From Coriobacteriaceae bacterium (GTDB lineage Bacteria > Actinomycetota > Coriobacteriia > Coriobacteriales > Coriobacteriaceae), in assembly GCA_902364975.1 (NCBI GenBank), contig CABJFQ010000010.1:1-64000 (forward strand): a stretch of 64,000 nucleotides of DNA. The letters run 5' to 3'. How positions within the stretch are numbered: the first letter of the stretch is position 1; every line of letters starts with the position of its first letter. The position numbers and the translations under genes are program-made. Shown one piece after another: positions 28,186-36,752 of the stretch. A model generated the notes under the pieces. That model was not told the origin of the DNA. It did not search any database and worked only from the letters and a program-made list of their open reading frames with translations.

Positions 28186-29229
28186 CTAGAAACCGTAGCG
28201 GCGCGCAAAATCCTGGGCAAGCTGCGAAACGTCTTCGCAGGCATTGGCCCAGGGGGCAAAGTCGGGGGTGTCCGAGATAATACCGTCCGCTTCCCAAACG
28301 GCTTGGTGCGAAAGATCCCAGGGATCGCGTGGTTCGGGCCGGCAGGGAAGGTACGGCGTCTGGTACATGGGGTTCAGCAAGAAGAACGCGCCGCCCTCGC
28401 AACGGTTGGCAAACTCACGCAGCGCGCGTGTCGCCGGGCGCATCTTGTTTGTTTTGAACAGCAGAATCGTGCGGGCGAGCAGGTACCAGGGAGAGTTCTC
28501 GAGTGCATCGGCTCCCATCTGCTCCTCGAGCTGGTGGGCCAGGGCAAAAAAGCCGTCCTGGTCTTCCAGGCGAGCGAGGGCGAGCAACACGGTGCCTGCG
28601 GCTCGGGTGGGGTAGCCTTCCGCCTTAAGGACGCGGCGGGCGTAGTTGGCGGCAGCACGGTAGCGGGCGCTCGCCATGCACAGCTGCGAGATGGCCTCGA
28701 GTGTGTGAAGCCACCCGATAAGAGCCGGCTCGCATACGGTGAGATCGGTTGCCGTCACCCCTTCTGCCAGCACCTTGTTGGCCCAGTAGTGCGGGGCTTC
28801 CATGTCGAACCCGGGCACGCTTTGCTGCAGGTAATCGGCCGTGGTCGCCTCGAGCTTCATCAGATCGCCCAGGCAGGCGTCGACGGGCGTGTCCGCCAAA
28901 ATGATGGCGAGCAGCTGCGCGTCGAGGACATGCGCATCGATGCGGACGATCTTGAGCAGCTCATCACGCATATCGTCGAACAGGCGGTTGCGCGTCTGCT
29001 CAAACTCCTCGTCGCTGCCCATGTCCTCGATGCGATGGAGCTCGTCGAGCAGGTGGCGATGAACACCGGCATAGGACAGCAGCGCCTGGGCATGCTCGGA
29101 CTGCGCATACTTATGAGGGTTGACGTTCACGTCGTTATGGACAAGCTCGCGTGCTGCATCGGTGAGCTCGGGGTGCGACGCCAGATAGGTGCGCTCCAGG
29201 TAGGCGGGGATGTAGACGCTCGGATCCAT
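28186..29229 (-). CDS. Conserved hypothetical helical (TPR-like) protein, 347 residues
   Basis: An all-helical, soluble protein with alternating amphipathic segments such as YRAAANYARRVLKAEGYPTRAAGTVLLALARL, typical of tetratricopeptide-type repeats but without a clear consensus. No enzyme motif is visible. It starts within the TAATG at the end of the preceding gene, so translation is coupled. Its N-terminal third resembles that of the upstream gene in layout, and both may have come from one duplication. Function unknown. Confidence 0.75.
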   Translation of the reverse strand: MDPSVYIPAYLERTYLASHPELTDAARELVHNDVNVNPHKYAQSEHAQALLSYAGVHRHLLDELHRIEDMGSDEEFEQTRNRLFDDMRDELLKIVRIDAHVLDAQLLAIILADTPVDACLGDLMKLEATTADYLQQSVPGFDMEAPHYWANKVLAEGVTATDLTVCEPALIGWLHTLEAISQLCMASARYRAAANYARRVLKAEGYPTRAAGTVLLALARLEDQDGFFALAHQLEEQMGADALENSPWYLLARTILLFKTNKMRPATRALREFANRCEGGAFFLLNPMYQTPYLPCRPEPRDPWDLSHQAVWEADGIISDTPDFAPWANACEDVSQLAQDFARRYGF

Positions 29230-30305
29230 TAGAGGTCTCCTCCCTTAAACGGCAAACCCTGCTCGGCCGCCCGCAGTATGCGCTCATCGATTTGGGAACG
29301 CACGATATCGTTGGTGGCGACCCAGGCGGCAAAGCTGGCGTTGTCGGGAGCGCCCAAGCCCTCCTGCAGTACCGGCGTCGCCTCGGACAGTGCAAGGACG
29401 AGCTCGTCGGTGGAGCCTGTACCCACGTTGACGCGGGCATAGACGCCATCGGGAAACTCGGTTTGGAAGTAGAGCGCCTCGGCCGCGTGCGGACACGAGT
29501 GCGCAAGGATACGCAGGTAGTGTTCGGCGCCCTCGTAGTCCAGCTCGCGCCAGGCTGCGCTCATCAGTGCGATGAGCGTCCACGGGTCCAAGTCGCGCTC
29601 CGCATCTTTGGGGCGGCGGCGCAGCGGGGTATTCGCGAGATAGGGTACGGAGTGGGCAGAGCGAAATCGTTTGAGCTCCTCGGCGGGGTATTCGAGCTTT
29701 GCCATGGCGAGCATCGCGGTGTGGCGGACGCCGGCGGGGTCGTTGGGCGCAAATTCCAGACTGCGGTTTGCAGCTTCGAGCGACATGCGATAGCGTCCGC
29801 TAATGAGGGCGCGCGATGCAAGAGCGGCAAGCCAGCGCAGGTAGGGGCGGCGCATAAGGTCGCCCGCGGCCTCGCGCTCATAGGGGTCCTGCGCCGAGGC
29901 GATCTTGAGTGCCAGGTCATGCTCGACTTCATCGCGCTTGGATACCAAGTACTGCACGTATTCCTCGTTGGAGTCGGCGGTGAGGGCCGTCAGCATGCGC
30001 TGGGCATCCCAGTTGGTCGGATCGAGCGCGGCGGCCTCGCGAAGCATGTTCTCGGCAGCGGCCTCTTCCTGCTCGGCTTGGGCATCGTCGAGGATAAAGG
30101 GAATGCGGTAGTCGACAGCCTCGACAACCTTGGCAATCAGATGTCCGGCGCGGTCGCGGTCGTGCACGATGAGCGGCGCGGGGTTGCGGGTGAATTGTTC
30201 CATCAGACGCTCTACGGCGGCACCGTCGGTGAGCGGGATATTGTCGCGGCGCAAGGCCTCAAGAACGAGGCGATGGCAATCCTCTTGAATGGGATCGAAT
30301 GCCAT
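29229..30305 (-). CDS. Conserved hypothetical TPR-like protein, 358 residues
   Basis: A soluble helical protein. NMLREAAALDPTNWDAQRML and SLEAANRSLEFAPNDPAGVRHTAML read as tetratricopeptide-like repeats; similar proteins are described as ST7-like or TPR proteins in Coriobacteriia. The ATG at 30305 has a near-perfect AAAGGAGG. It overlaps the next gene by one base. Together with that gene and murT-gatD it forms a probable three-gene unit. A role in cell-wall synthesis would be only guilt by association. Confidence 0.75.
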   Translation of the reverse strand: MAFDPIQEDCHRLVLEALRRDNIPLTDGAAVERLMEQFTRNPAPLIVHDRDRAGHLIAKVVEAVDYRIPFILDDAQAEQEEAAAENMLREAAALDPTNWDAQRMLTALTADSNEEYVQYLVSKRDEVEHDLALKIASAQDPYEREAAGDLMRRPYLRWLAALASRALISGRYRMSLEAANRSLEFAPNDPAGVRHTAMLAMAKLEYPAEELKRFRSAHSVPYLANTPLRRRPKDAERDLDPWTLIALMSAAWRELDYEGAEHYLRILAHSCPHAAEALYFQTEFPDGVYARVNVGTGSTDELVLALSEATPVLQEGLGAPDNASFAAWVATNDIVRSQIDERILRAAEQGLPFKGGDL

Positions 30306-30805
30306 GGGGCCTCCTTTGCTGCGGTTAGGGTTCAAATGTCTCTATATAACGTCCTAGTTTACCCGCATGTGGCACACCGGGGGTACCGCACTTGGACTTG
30401 CACCTTTGCACCACGAAGACGGATGTCGCACAAATGTCGGCACCTTGGACGACCGAGTGGTATCACGGTGCCGCAAACGGTCGATTTTTGGCGGCGAACG
30501 GTGCATATTTTGGAGGGGCACAGTCCTGCCCGGGGTATGTAGTCAACCTTGATAAAACGTTTGCCCAGCTCGGGACAATAACCGCAACGCAAGAGGTTCC
30601 AAGGATAGAAAAAACGTTTCATCATTGGCAGCTTTAGGTGAATAACTGACCAACCAGAACGGTAAAATAGTGTTTGTCTGAGCGTTGAGACGTTTAGACA
30701 TCGTGCGTTGTCATCGCCGGCAACGCGCAAAACGGTCCTAACGGAGCCAATCGGGTGCTCCGTTATATACACAAGTCTAAGAGGGGCTTGTTTAGGAGGC
30801 ACAGT
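30306..30805. promoter_or_regulatory. 500-base divergent intergenic region with repeated AACGTTT sites
   Basis: No gene. The palindromic core AAAACGTTT occurs in GATAAAACGTTTGCC (near 30553) and AAAAAACGTTTC (near 30611), and GACGTTT recurs near 30690. AACGTT-centred palindromes are typical of LacI-family operators, so these may control the alcohol dehydrogenase gene. A hairpin CGTTG-TCATCGCCGG-CAACG lies near 30707-30727. Confidence 0.4.
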
Positions 30806-32029
30806 ATGGGACGTTTTACCAATCCTCGCGATCTGTACTTTGGTGAGGGCGCTCGCCACGAGGTGAAGAACCTCAAGGGCAAGAAGGCCATCATCGTTTC
30901 TGGCGGCAGCTCCATGCGCCGCGGCGGGTTCCTGCAGGACGTCGAGGCCGACCTCAAAGAGGCCGGCATGGAGGTCAAGCTGTTCGAGGGCGTCGAGTCC
31001 GACCCGTCCATCGAGACGGTCATGAAGGGCGCCGAGGCCATGCGCGAGTTCGAGCCCGACTGGATTATCGCCATCGGCGGCGGCTCGCCCATTGATGCCG
31101 CTAAGGCCATGTGGGTCTTCTACGAGTATCCCGAGGAGTCCTTCGACAACATCATCCAGCCGTTCAGCTTCCCCGAGCTGCGTCAGAAGGCTCATTTCTG
31201 CGCCATCTCCTCTACCTCCGGCACCGCTACCGAGGTCACCGCGTTCTCCGTTATTACCGACTACGCCAAGGGCATCAAGTACCCGCTGGCCGACTTCAAC
31301 ATCACCCCTGATGTCGCCATCGTCGACCCCGAGCTCACCTACACCATGCCCGCCAAGCTGTGCGCTCACACCGGCATGGATGCTCTGACCCACTGCATGG
31401 AGGCCTACGTTTCCACCTTCGCCTCTATGTTCACCGACGCCAACGCTCTGCACGGCATCCGCGAGATCGTCGAGTGGCTGCCCAAGTCCTATGCTGGCGA
31501 CCATGAGGCCCGTCAGCACATGCACGAGGCTCAGTGCATCGCCGGTATCGCCTTCTCCTCGGGCCTGCTCGGCATCGTTCACTCCATGGCTCACAAGACC
31601 GGTGCTGCCTTCGAGAACGGCCACATCATCCACGGTGCTGCTAACGCCATGTACCTGGGCAAGGTCATCCAGTGGAACTCCAAGGACCCCCGTGCTGCCG
31701 AGCGTTACGCTTACGTGGCCAAGGAGATCCTGCACCTTCCCGGCGAGACCAACGAGGAGCTCATCGCTGCGCTCGTCCAGAAGATCCGCGACCTCAACGA
31801 CCAGCTCAACATTCCGCAGTCCATCAAGGATTACGCGAATGGTGGCGTGAAGGTCGACGCCGAGAACCCGCAGATGGTTTCCGAGGAGGAGTTCCTCGCC
31901 AAGCTCCCCGAGATCGCCGCGAACGCCGAGCAGGACGCCTGCACGCCCGAGAACCCGCGTGAGACCAAGGCTGCCGACTTCGAGAAGATTCTCAAGGCCT
32001 GCTACTACGACACCGACATCGATTTCTAA
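30806..32029 (+). CDS. Iron-containing alcohol dehydrogenase
   Basis: A 407-residue NAD(P)-dependent dehydrogenase of the Fe-ADH family (butanol dehydrogenase group). The nucleotide loop is IIAIGGGSPIDAAKAMW; the metal-binding set is in GMDALTHCMEAY, GIVHSMAHKTGA and NGHIIHG (one Asp and three His). AGGAGG precedes the ATG at 30806; the longer frame from 30755 lacks a site. It probably reduces aldehydes to alcohols to recycle NADH in fermentation. It heads a region with two related glycerol dehydrogenases of the same superfamily. Confidence 0.93.
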   Translation: MGRFTNPRDLYFGEGARHEVKNLKGKKAIIVSGGSSMRRGGFLQDVEADLKEAGMEVKLFEGVESDPSIETVMKGAEAMREFEPDWIIAIGGGSPIDAAKAMWVFYEYPEESFDNIIQPFSFPELRQKAHFCAISSTSGTATEVTAFSVITDYAKGIKYPLADFNITPDVAIVDPELTYTMPAKLCAHTGMDALTHCMEAYVSTFASMFTDANALHGIREIVEWLPKSYAGDHEARQHMHEAQCIAGIAFSSGLLGIVHSMAHKTGAAFENGHIIHGAANAMYLGKVIQWNSKDPRAAERYAYVAKEILHLPGETNEELIAALVQKIRDLNDQLNIPQSIKDYANGGVKVDAENPQMVSEEEFLAKLPEIAANAEQDACTPENPRETKAADFEKILKACYYDTDIDF

Positions 32030-32050
32030 TCGACTCTTGTTATCGTAACG

Positions 32051-32082
32051 AGGGGCTCCGCACGTATCTGTACGGAGCCCCT
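32051..32082 (+). terminator. Terminator of the iron alcohol dehydrogenase gene
   Basis: AGGGGCTCCG / CGGAGCCCCT stem followed by TTCTTTTTT. Confidence 0.88.
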
Positions 32083-32112
32083 TTCTTTTTTCTTTTAGAG
32101 AATGGGATAGTT

Positions 32113-33213
32113 ATGGCTGCAATTTTCAATAGCCCCAGCAAGTACATCCAGGGTCCGGACGAGCTCGCCAAGCTCGGTTCCTATGTCGAGCCGCTCGGCG
32201 CTAAGGCCCTCGTCATCGTGACGCCTTCGGGCAAGAAGCGCGTCGGTGCCAAGATCGAGGGCGGTTTTGCCGAGGCTAAGGCTGAGCTGCTGTTTGAGGA
32301 CTTTAACGGCGAGTGCTCCAAGGGCGAGGTCGATCGCCTGGTTGCGCTCGCTCGCGACAACGGTTGCGACATCATCGTCGGCGTCGGTGGCGGCAAGATC
32401 CTCGACACCGCGAAGGCCGTCGCCTATTACCTGGAGTCCCCGGTTATCATTTGCCCCACCATTGCTTCGACCGATGCCCCGTGTTCGGCGCTTTCGGTGC
32501 TCTACACCGACGATGGCCAGTTCGATAAATATCTCTTCCTTAAGGCAAACCCCAACATTGTCCTGATGGATACGACGGTTATCGCGGCGAGCCCGGTGCG
32601 CCTGACGGTTTCCGGTATGGGCGATGCGCTCGCAACCTACTTTGAGGCCCAGGCGACGCACGATGCCGACGGTGGCACCTGCGCTGGCGGCAAGGGCGGC
32701 ATGGCCGGTCTGGCGCTCGCCAAGCTCTGCTACGAGACGCTTATGGCCGATGGCGTCAAGGCCAAGGTCGCGCTGGAGAAGGGTGCGCTCACGCCTGCCG
32801 TCGAGCATATCATCGAGGCCAATACGCTGCTTTCGGGCATTGGCTTTGAGAGCTCGGGCCTTGCTGCTGCTCATGCCATCCACAATGGTCTGACGATGCT
32901 GCCCGAGTGCCACAGCATGTATCACGGCGAGAAGGTCGCCTTCGGCACCATCGTCCAGCTGGTACTCGAGGATGCCCCGACCGAGAAGCTCGAGGAAGTC
33001 TTGGGCTTCTGCATTGAGCTGGGCCTGCCGGTCACGATGAAGGAACTTGGCGTTGCCGAGGTTACGCGCGAGAAGGCCATGATTGTTGCCGAGGCCGCGT
33101 GCGCGCCCGAGGACACCATGTGCAACATGCCGTTTGAGGTGACGCCCGAGATGGTCGCAAACGCCATCCTGGGTGCCGACGCACTGGGCCACTACTATCT
33201 CATGGATGAGTAA
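32113..33213 (+). CDS. gldA: Glycerol dehydrogenase
   Basis: A 366-residue NAD- and Zn-dependent enzyme oxidising glycerol to dihydroxyacetone. GVGGGKILDTAKAVAYY is the NAD loop; TIASTDAPCSALSVLY, GMGDALATYFEA and AHAIHNGLTMLPECHSMYHGEKVAFG carry the substrate and Zn residues (Asp and two His). Length and motifs fit GldA. The ribosome site is weak (GAGAATGGGA). It is followed by a terminator and then a diverged paralogue. Confidence 0.93.
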   Translation: MAAIFNSPSKYIQGPDELAKLGSYVEPLGAKALVIVTPSGKKRVGAKIEGGFAEAKAELLFEDFNGECSKGEVDRLVALARDNGCDIIVGVGGGKILDTAKAVAYYLESPVIICPTIASTDAPCSALSVLYTDDGQFDKYLFLKANPNIVLMDTTVIAASPVRLTVSGMGDALATYFEAQATHDADGGTCAGGKGGMAGLALAKLCYETLMADGVKAKVALEKGALTPAVEHIIEANTLLSGIGFESSGLAAAHAIHNGLTMLPECHSMYHGEKVAFGTIVQLVLEDAPTEKLEEVLGFCIELGLPVTMKELGVAEVTREKAMIVAEAACAPEDTMCNMPFEVTPEMVANAILGADALGHYYLMDE

Positions 33214-33227
33214 ATCAAGCTAAGGAA

Positions 33228-33263
33228 GGGGCAAAGCCAGCAGATGGCTTTGCCCCTTTTTGC
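33228..33263 (+). terminator. Terminator of gldA
   Basis: GGGGCAAAGCCA / TGGCTTTGCCCC perfect 12-base stem followed by T5. Confidence 0.92.
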
Positions 33264-33266
33264 TAT

Positions 33267-33295
33267 GGTGCAAAGGGGTCAGGTTACTTTGCACC
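33267..33295. repeat. Inverted repeat with GGTCAGGTTACTTTGCACC unit
   Basis: GGTGCAAAG (33267-33275) and CTTTGCACC (33287-33295) flank GGGTCAGGTTA. It lies directly behind the gldA terminator and before the second paralogue, with no T-run. Confidence 0.6.
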
Positions 33296-33327
33296 AATCG
33301 TTGTTTGATGAAAGGGCGGATTCTCGC

Positions 33328-34395
33328 ATGGCGCTTCCCATGGTTTATGGCGGCCCCGGCCGGTATGTTCAGGGGCCGGGCGAGCTTTCGCGTCAGGGTA
33401 GGTATTTGTCATGGTTGGGCTGCGCTGCCTATGTCTTGTTTGACCAGGGCACCGAGGATCGACTGTGCAGACAGATTGTCGATGGATTTCTGGACAAAGA
33501 TCTAAGCGAGCCGTTCTTTAAGATTTACAACGGTCCGTGTACGGAAGAGGCCGTTGTCGAAATGGCTAAGGAAGCCCAGGCTGAGTATTGCGACATGGTG
33601 GTGGGTATTGGCGGCGGCAAAATGCTCGATATCGCCAAGGCAGTAGCGTTTTATGCCGAGCTGCCGTTGTGTGTATGCCCCACGGCGGCTTCGATGGACG
33701 GTCCGTGCAGTGCGATTTCGGTGCTGTATCACGAGGATGGGTCGTTCGACCGCTATCTGATGCTCGAGAAGAATCCAGACCTAGTCGTGGTCGATACCAA
33801 CGTGGTCGCGGCGGCCCCGCTGCGTATGACGGTCGCTGGTATGGGCGATGCGCTGGCAACGTACTTCGAGGCGCGTTCGTGCGCCGCGGCGCACGGCGCC
33901 AACGAGCATGGTGGAACGCCGGGGCACTTGGCCCTGGTCGCGGCTCGTGCCTGCTATGACACACTCATGGAGTGCGGCGTCGCTGCCAAGCGCGATCTCA
34001 AAAAGGGCCGTGTATCGCCGGCGGTTGAGCGCCTGATCGAGTGCAATATTCTGCTCTCGGGCGTCGGCTTTGAGAGCGGTGGCCTAGCGCTTGCCCATGC
34101 CATCGCCAACGGCCTGACGATTCTGCCCGAGTGCAAGGCCATGCATGGTGAGGCCGTGGCATTTGGTCTGGTGGTGCAGCTGCGCCTGGAGCGTGCGCCC
34201 GAGCTTGATCAGGTGCTCGAGTTTTGCCAGCGCGTTGGTCTGCCGACGACGCTCGAGGAGCTGGGTCTTGGCGAGATTTCCGATGCCGATCTGCAGGGTG
34301 TTGCAAATGCGGTCTTTAGAAACGAGCGTAACATGGCCAACGAGCAGGCCAAGGTGACCAAACAAAAGCTCCTGCAGCTCATGTGCGAGGCATAG
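33328..34395 (+). CDS. Glycerol dehydrogenase paralogue
   Basis: A 355-residue homologue of the preceding gldA with the same order of motifs: GIGGGKMLDIAKAVAFY, TAASMDGPCSAISVLY, GMGDALATYFEARSC and AHAIANGLTILPECKAMHGEAVAFG. In the metal region AHAIHNG of GldA becomes AHAIANG, so one His near the site differs; His of MHGE is kept. The C-terminus is shorter and lysine-rich. The start at 33328 (MALPMVYGGPGRYVQGPGELS) aligns with GldA; the frame from 33244 crosses a terminator. Substrate preference may have shifted. Confidence 0.88.
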   Translation: MALPMVYGGPGRYVQGPGELSRQGRYLSWLGCAAYVLFDQGTEDRLCRQIVDGFLDKDLSEPFFKIYNGPCTEEAVVEMAKEAQAEYCDMVVGIGGGKMLDIAKAVAFYAELPLCVCPTAASMDGPCSAISVLYHEDGSFDRYLMLEKNPDLVVVDTNVVAAAPLRMTVAGMGDALATYFEARSCAAAHGANEHGGTPGHLALVAARACYDTLMECGVAAKRDLKKGRVSPAVERLIECNILLSGVGFESGGLALAHAIANGLTILPECKAMHGEAVAFGLVVQLRLERAPELDQVLEFCQRVGLPTTLEELGLGEISDADLQGVANAVFRNERNMANEQAKVTKQKLLQLMCEA

Positions 34396-34546
34396 TTTGG
34401 CGCTTGATTGACCTTGTGCAATCGAGACGGCGATAGGCCATGGTCTATTTGCCTCAAAGGTGCTCCGCGTGTAATTTGCCCGAGGCGTGGGCCGATGGCG
34501 TATCATAATCTCTTGCTTGTTTGCACTGCTCAGGGAGGGGCCGCGC

Positions 34547-35800
34547 ATGGCGCAGGAACACGATCTGTTTGATGACATTATCGAGATCAGCAAGGGTTTC
34601 GACTTTCTTAAAAACCCGCTTGGCGGTGTGACCGATGCACTTGATCCGTCGGCGCCGCAGTGGAATCCTGCCGACTACAAGGAGCGTCCGCGCGGCAACA
34701 CCATTCCGTGCCTGACCTGCAAAAACGAAAAGAGCGGCTGCACCGCGTGCATGGACGTGTGCCCGGTTAACGCTATCGAGGTCGAGGAAGACGCCATCGA
34801 GATCCTCGACTCCTGTCGCAAGTGCGGCCTGTGCGCCGCTGCCTGTCCGACCGAGGCAATCATCTCGCCGCGCCTGGCGCCCAAAAACGTCTACGACGAC
34901 ATTGTCTCGGCGGCTACGAGCCACGAGACCGCCTACGTCACCTGCACGCGCGCCCTTAAGCGCATGCCGCGCGAGAACGAGGTTGTTGTTGCCTGTGTGG
35001 GCGATATTACGGCCGAGACCTGGTTTTCGGTACTGGCCGACTATCCCAACGTGAGCGTGTACCTGCCGTTGGGCGTGTGCGATAAATGCCGCAACACCGG
35101 TGGCGAGGACATCCTGGGCGAGGCCATTGCTACCGCCGAGGAGTGGGCAGGCACGGGTATGGGCTTGGAGGTCGACCCCAAGAGCCTCAAATGCCATAAG
35201 CGCCGCGAGTACGAGCGCAAGGAGTACATGGAAAAGATCGCCCGCACCACGGGCCTGACGGTGACCAAGCTCAACCCGGCAACGGCGGCGCTGGCCTCGG
35301 TGACGCAGAAGCTCAAAGCCCATCGCCACCAGATTACCCAGTTGGAGCGTACGCTCAACACCATGTGCGGCACCACGACGACCAAGCGTCGCCGTACGCT
35401 CACGCACGGGCGGCAGCTGGTGCTCTCGACGCTGCAAAACCATCCCGAGCTTGCCCAGAACATGCAGGTGAGCACGCCGGAGTGCGATTTTGACAAGTGC
35501 ACGTCGTGTGGCGAGTGCGTCAACGTTTGTCCCACGTTTGCCTGCGATCTGGTGGGAAGCGGCCGCTTTGCACTGGAATCCACGTATTGCTTGGGCTGTG
35601 GTGCCTGCGTCAAGGTGTGCCCCGAGCATGCGCTCAAGTTGGTTGAGCATGACGCGTCCCATCTGGTCGTCGTCGATCCCGAAGCTGAGGAAAAGGCCGC
35701 CCAGAAGGCGAAGGCTCACGAGGAGGCCGAGAAGGTCAAGGCCGAGGCAAAGGCCAAGCTTGACAAGATGCTCGACCAGGTGGAGAAGCTCGCGGACTAG
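34547..35800 (+). CDS. Multi-cluster 4Fe-4S ferredoxin-domain protein
   Basis: A 417-residue cytoplasmic protein with two ferredoxin pairs. Near the N-terminus CLTCKNEKSGCTACMDVCP and CRKCGLCAAACP, near the C-terminus CTSCGECVNVCP and CLGCGACVKVCP, so up to four [4Fe-4S] clusters. Between them (about 120-305) is a domain with GVCDKCRNTGGED. The C-terminus is a charged coiled-coil tail (EEKAAQKAKAHEEAEKVKAE). Such proteins are common in Coriobacteriia, probably as electron carriers for reductases; the partner is unknown. GGGAGGGG precedes the ATG. Confidence 0.85.
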   Translation: MAQEHDLFDDIIEISKGFDFLKNPLGGVTDALDPSAPQWNPADYKERPRGNTIPCLTCKNEKSGCTACMDVCPVNAIEVEEDAIEILDSCRKCGLCAAACPTEAIISPRLAPKNVYDDIVSAATSHETAYVTCTRALKRMPRENEVVVACVGDITAETWFSVLADYPNVSVYLPLGVCDKCRNTGGEDILGEAIATAEEWAGTGMGLEVDPKSLKCHKRREYERKEYMEKIARTTGLTVTKLNPATAALASVTQKLKAHRHQITQLERTLNTMCGTTTTKRRRTLTHGRQLVLSTLQNHPELAQNMQVSTPECDFDKCTSCGECVNVCPTFACDLVGSGRFALESTYCLGCGACVKVCPEHALKLVEHDASHLVVVDPEAEEKAAQKAKAHEEAEKVKAEAKAKLDKMLDQVEKLAD

Positions 35801-35855
35801 CTAAAAGAGCGTAAATGATGGCCGATGGGACAGGTACTGCCCTATCGGCCAAAAA

Positions 35856-35922
35856 AGTTGCGGTGGAACAGTTCCTGTTTTGCCCTTAAGCTGGCCATTC
35901 TAGGAACTATTCCACCGCAACT
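35856..35922 (-). terminator. Long inverted repeat acting as terminator of the GntR gene
   Basis: 21-base arms (35856-35876 and 35902-35922, starting AGTTGCGGTGGAA) match with one mismatch around a 25-base spacer. Read on the minus strand the hairpin is followed by six T. The size and GC-rich arms suggest that a mobile repeat was recruited as a terminator. Confidence 0.8.
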
Positions 35923-35931
35923 AATAGATGG

Positions 35932-36687
35932 TTAGTTCATGCTGCTTTGGTGGCCGGTTCGACCGCTACCGTTGCGCGTCACGGTTTCATGGAGCAAAAA
36001 GAACCCGGGGACCTGTTTGGTCTCGGTGTATTCCATAAGGATGCCGTCGGCGTTGTAGGTCTGCCCGCGTATAACGGCGAGTGCGTTAAAGTCGTCAAGA
36101 TCGAGCACACGCGTATCCTCGGGCGTGGGATGCTCGATCGTTACATCGCGTTTGCCCGTGGCAATCTTAATGCCAAGATCTTCTTCGAGGTAACGATAGA
36201 TCGAGTCGTTGACAATCTCGGGTGTCAGCCCCGGTACTTGTGAGCTTAGGTAATAGGAGTCGTCGGAGCACACGGCTTGTCCGTCTGCATAACGGATGCG
36301 TTTGGCGCGTGTGAGCTCACAGCCTTCGGGAAACCCAGTAATCTTGGAGAGCGCCTTGCTGCAGATGAGGAGCTCAAAGACGGTGGTGACAGTCTTGAGC
36401 TCAAAGCCTCGGTTGACCGCGATTTCCTTAAAGGTCTCGAGTCCGCCGCCACCACGACTCTTCTCGTCACTGATGTTGCGAATGACGCGCATGCCTTTGC
36501 CTTGCTGGGGGAGCACGTAACCATCTGCCGCAAGCATCGAGATGGCGCGACGGACCGTCATGCGCGAACAGTCAAACAGCTGCGTGAGCTCAGTCTCCGA
36601 AGGCAGATAACTCTGATAGGCGTATGTGCCGTCGTCAATCGACTGCTTCACGTTGTCATAAATAGTTTGGAAGATGGCTCGCGCCAT
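35932..36687 (-). CDS. GntR family transcriptional regulator with UTRA domain
   Basis: A 251-residue repressor-type protein. The N-terminal winged helix contains YLPSETELTQLFDCSRMTVRRAISMLAADGYV (about 27-58), and the effector-binding UTRA domain spans about 95-235. It resembles TreR-type regulators that respond to a sugar phosphate. The gene is next to a polyol-type dehydrogenase and a PTS alpha-glucoside operon; the TCTAGA-centred palindromes at 37844-37859 and 37975-37990 are its likely targets. TAGGAGA precedes the ATG. Confidence 0.88.
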   Translation of the reverse strand: MARAIFQTIYDNVKQSIDDGTYAYQSYLPSETELTQLFDCSRMTVRRAISMLAADGYVLPQQGKGMRVIRNISDEKSRGGGGLETFKEIAVNRGFELKTVTTVFELLICSKALSKITGFPEGCELTRAKRIRYADGQAVCSDDSYYLSSQVPGLTPEIVNDSIYRYLEEDLGIKIATGKRDVTIEHPTPEDTRVLDLDDFNALAVIRGQTYNADGILMEYTETKQVPGFFLLHETVTRNGSGRTGHQSSMN

Positions 36688-36752
36688 GACGGTCTCCTAG
36701 AGCTGGGTGCGCGAACGACGGGTGAGGGCCGCCCGCGCAGGTGTCAATCGAT

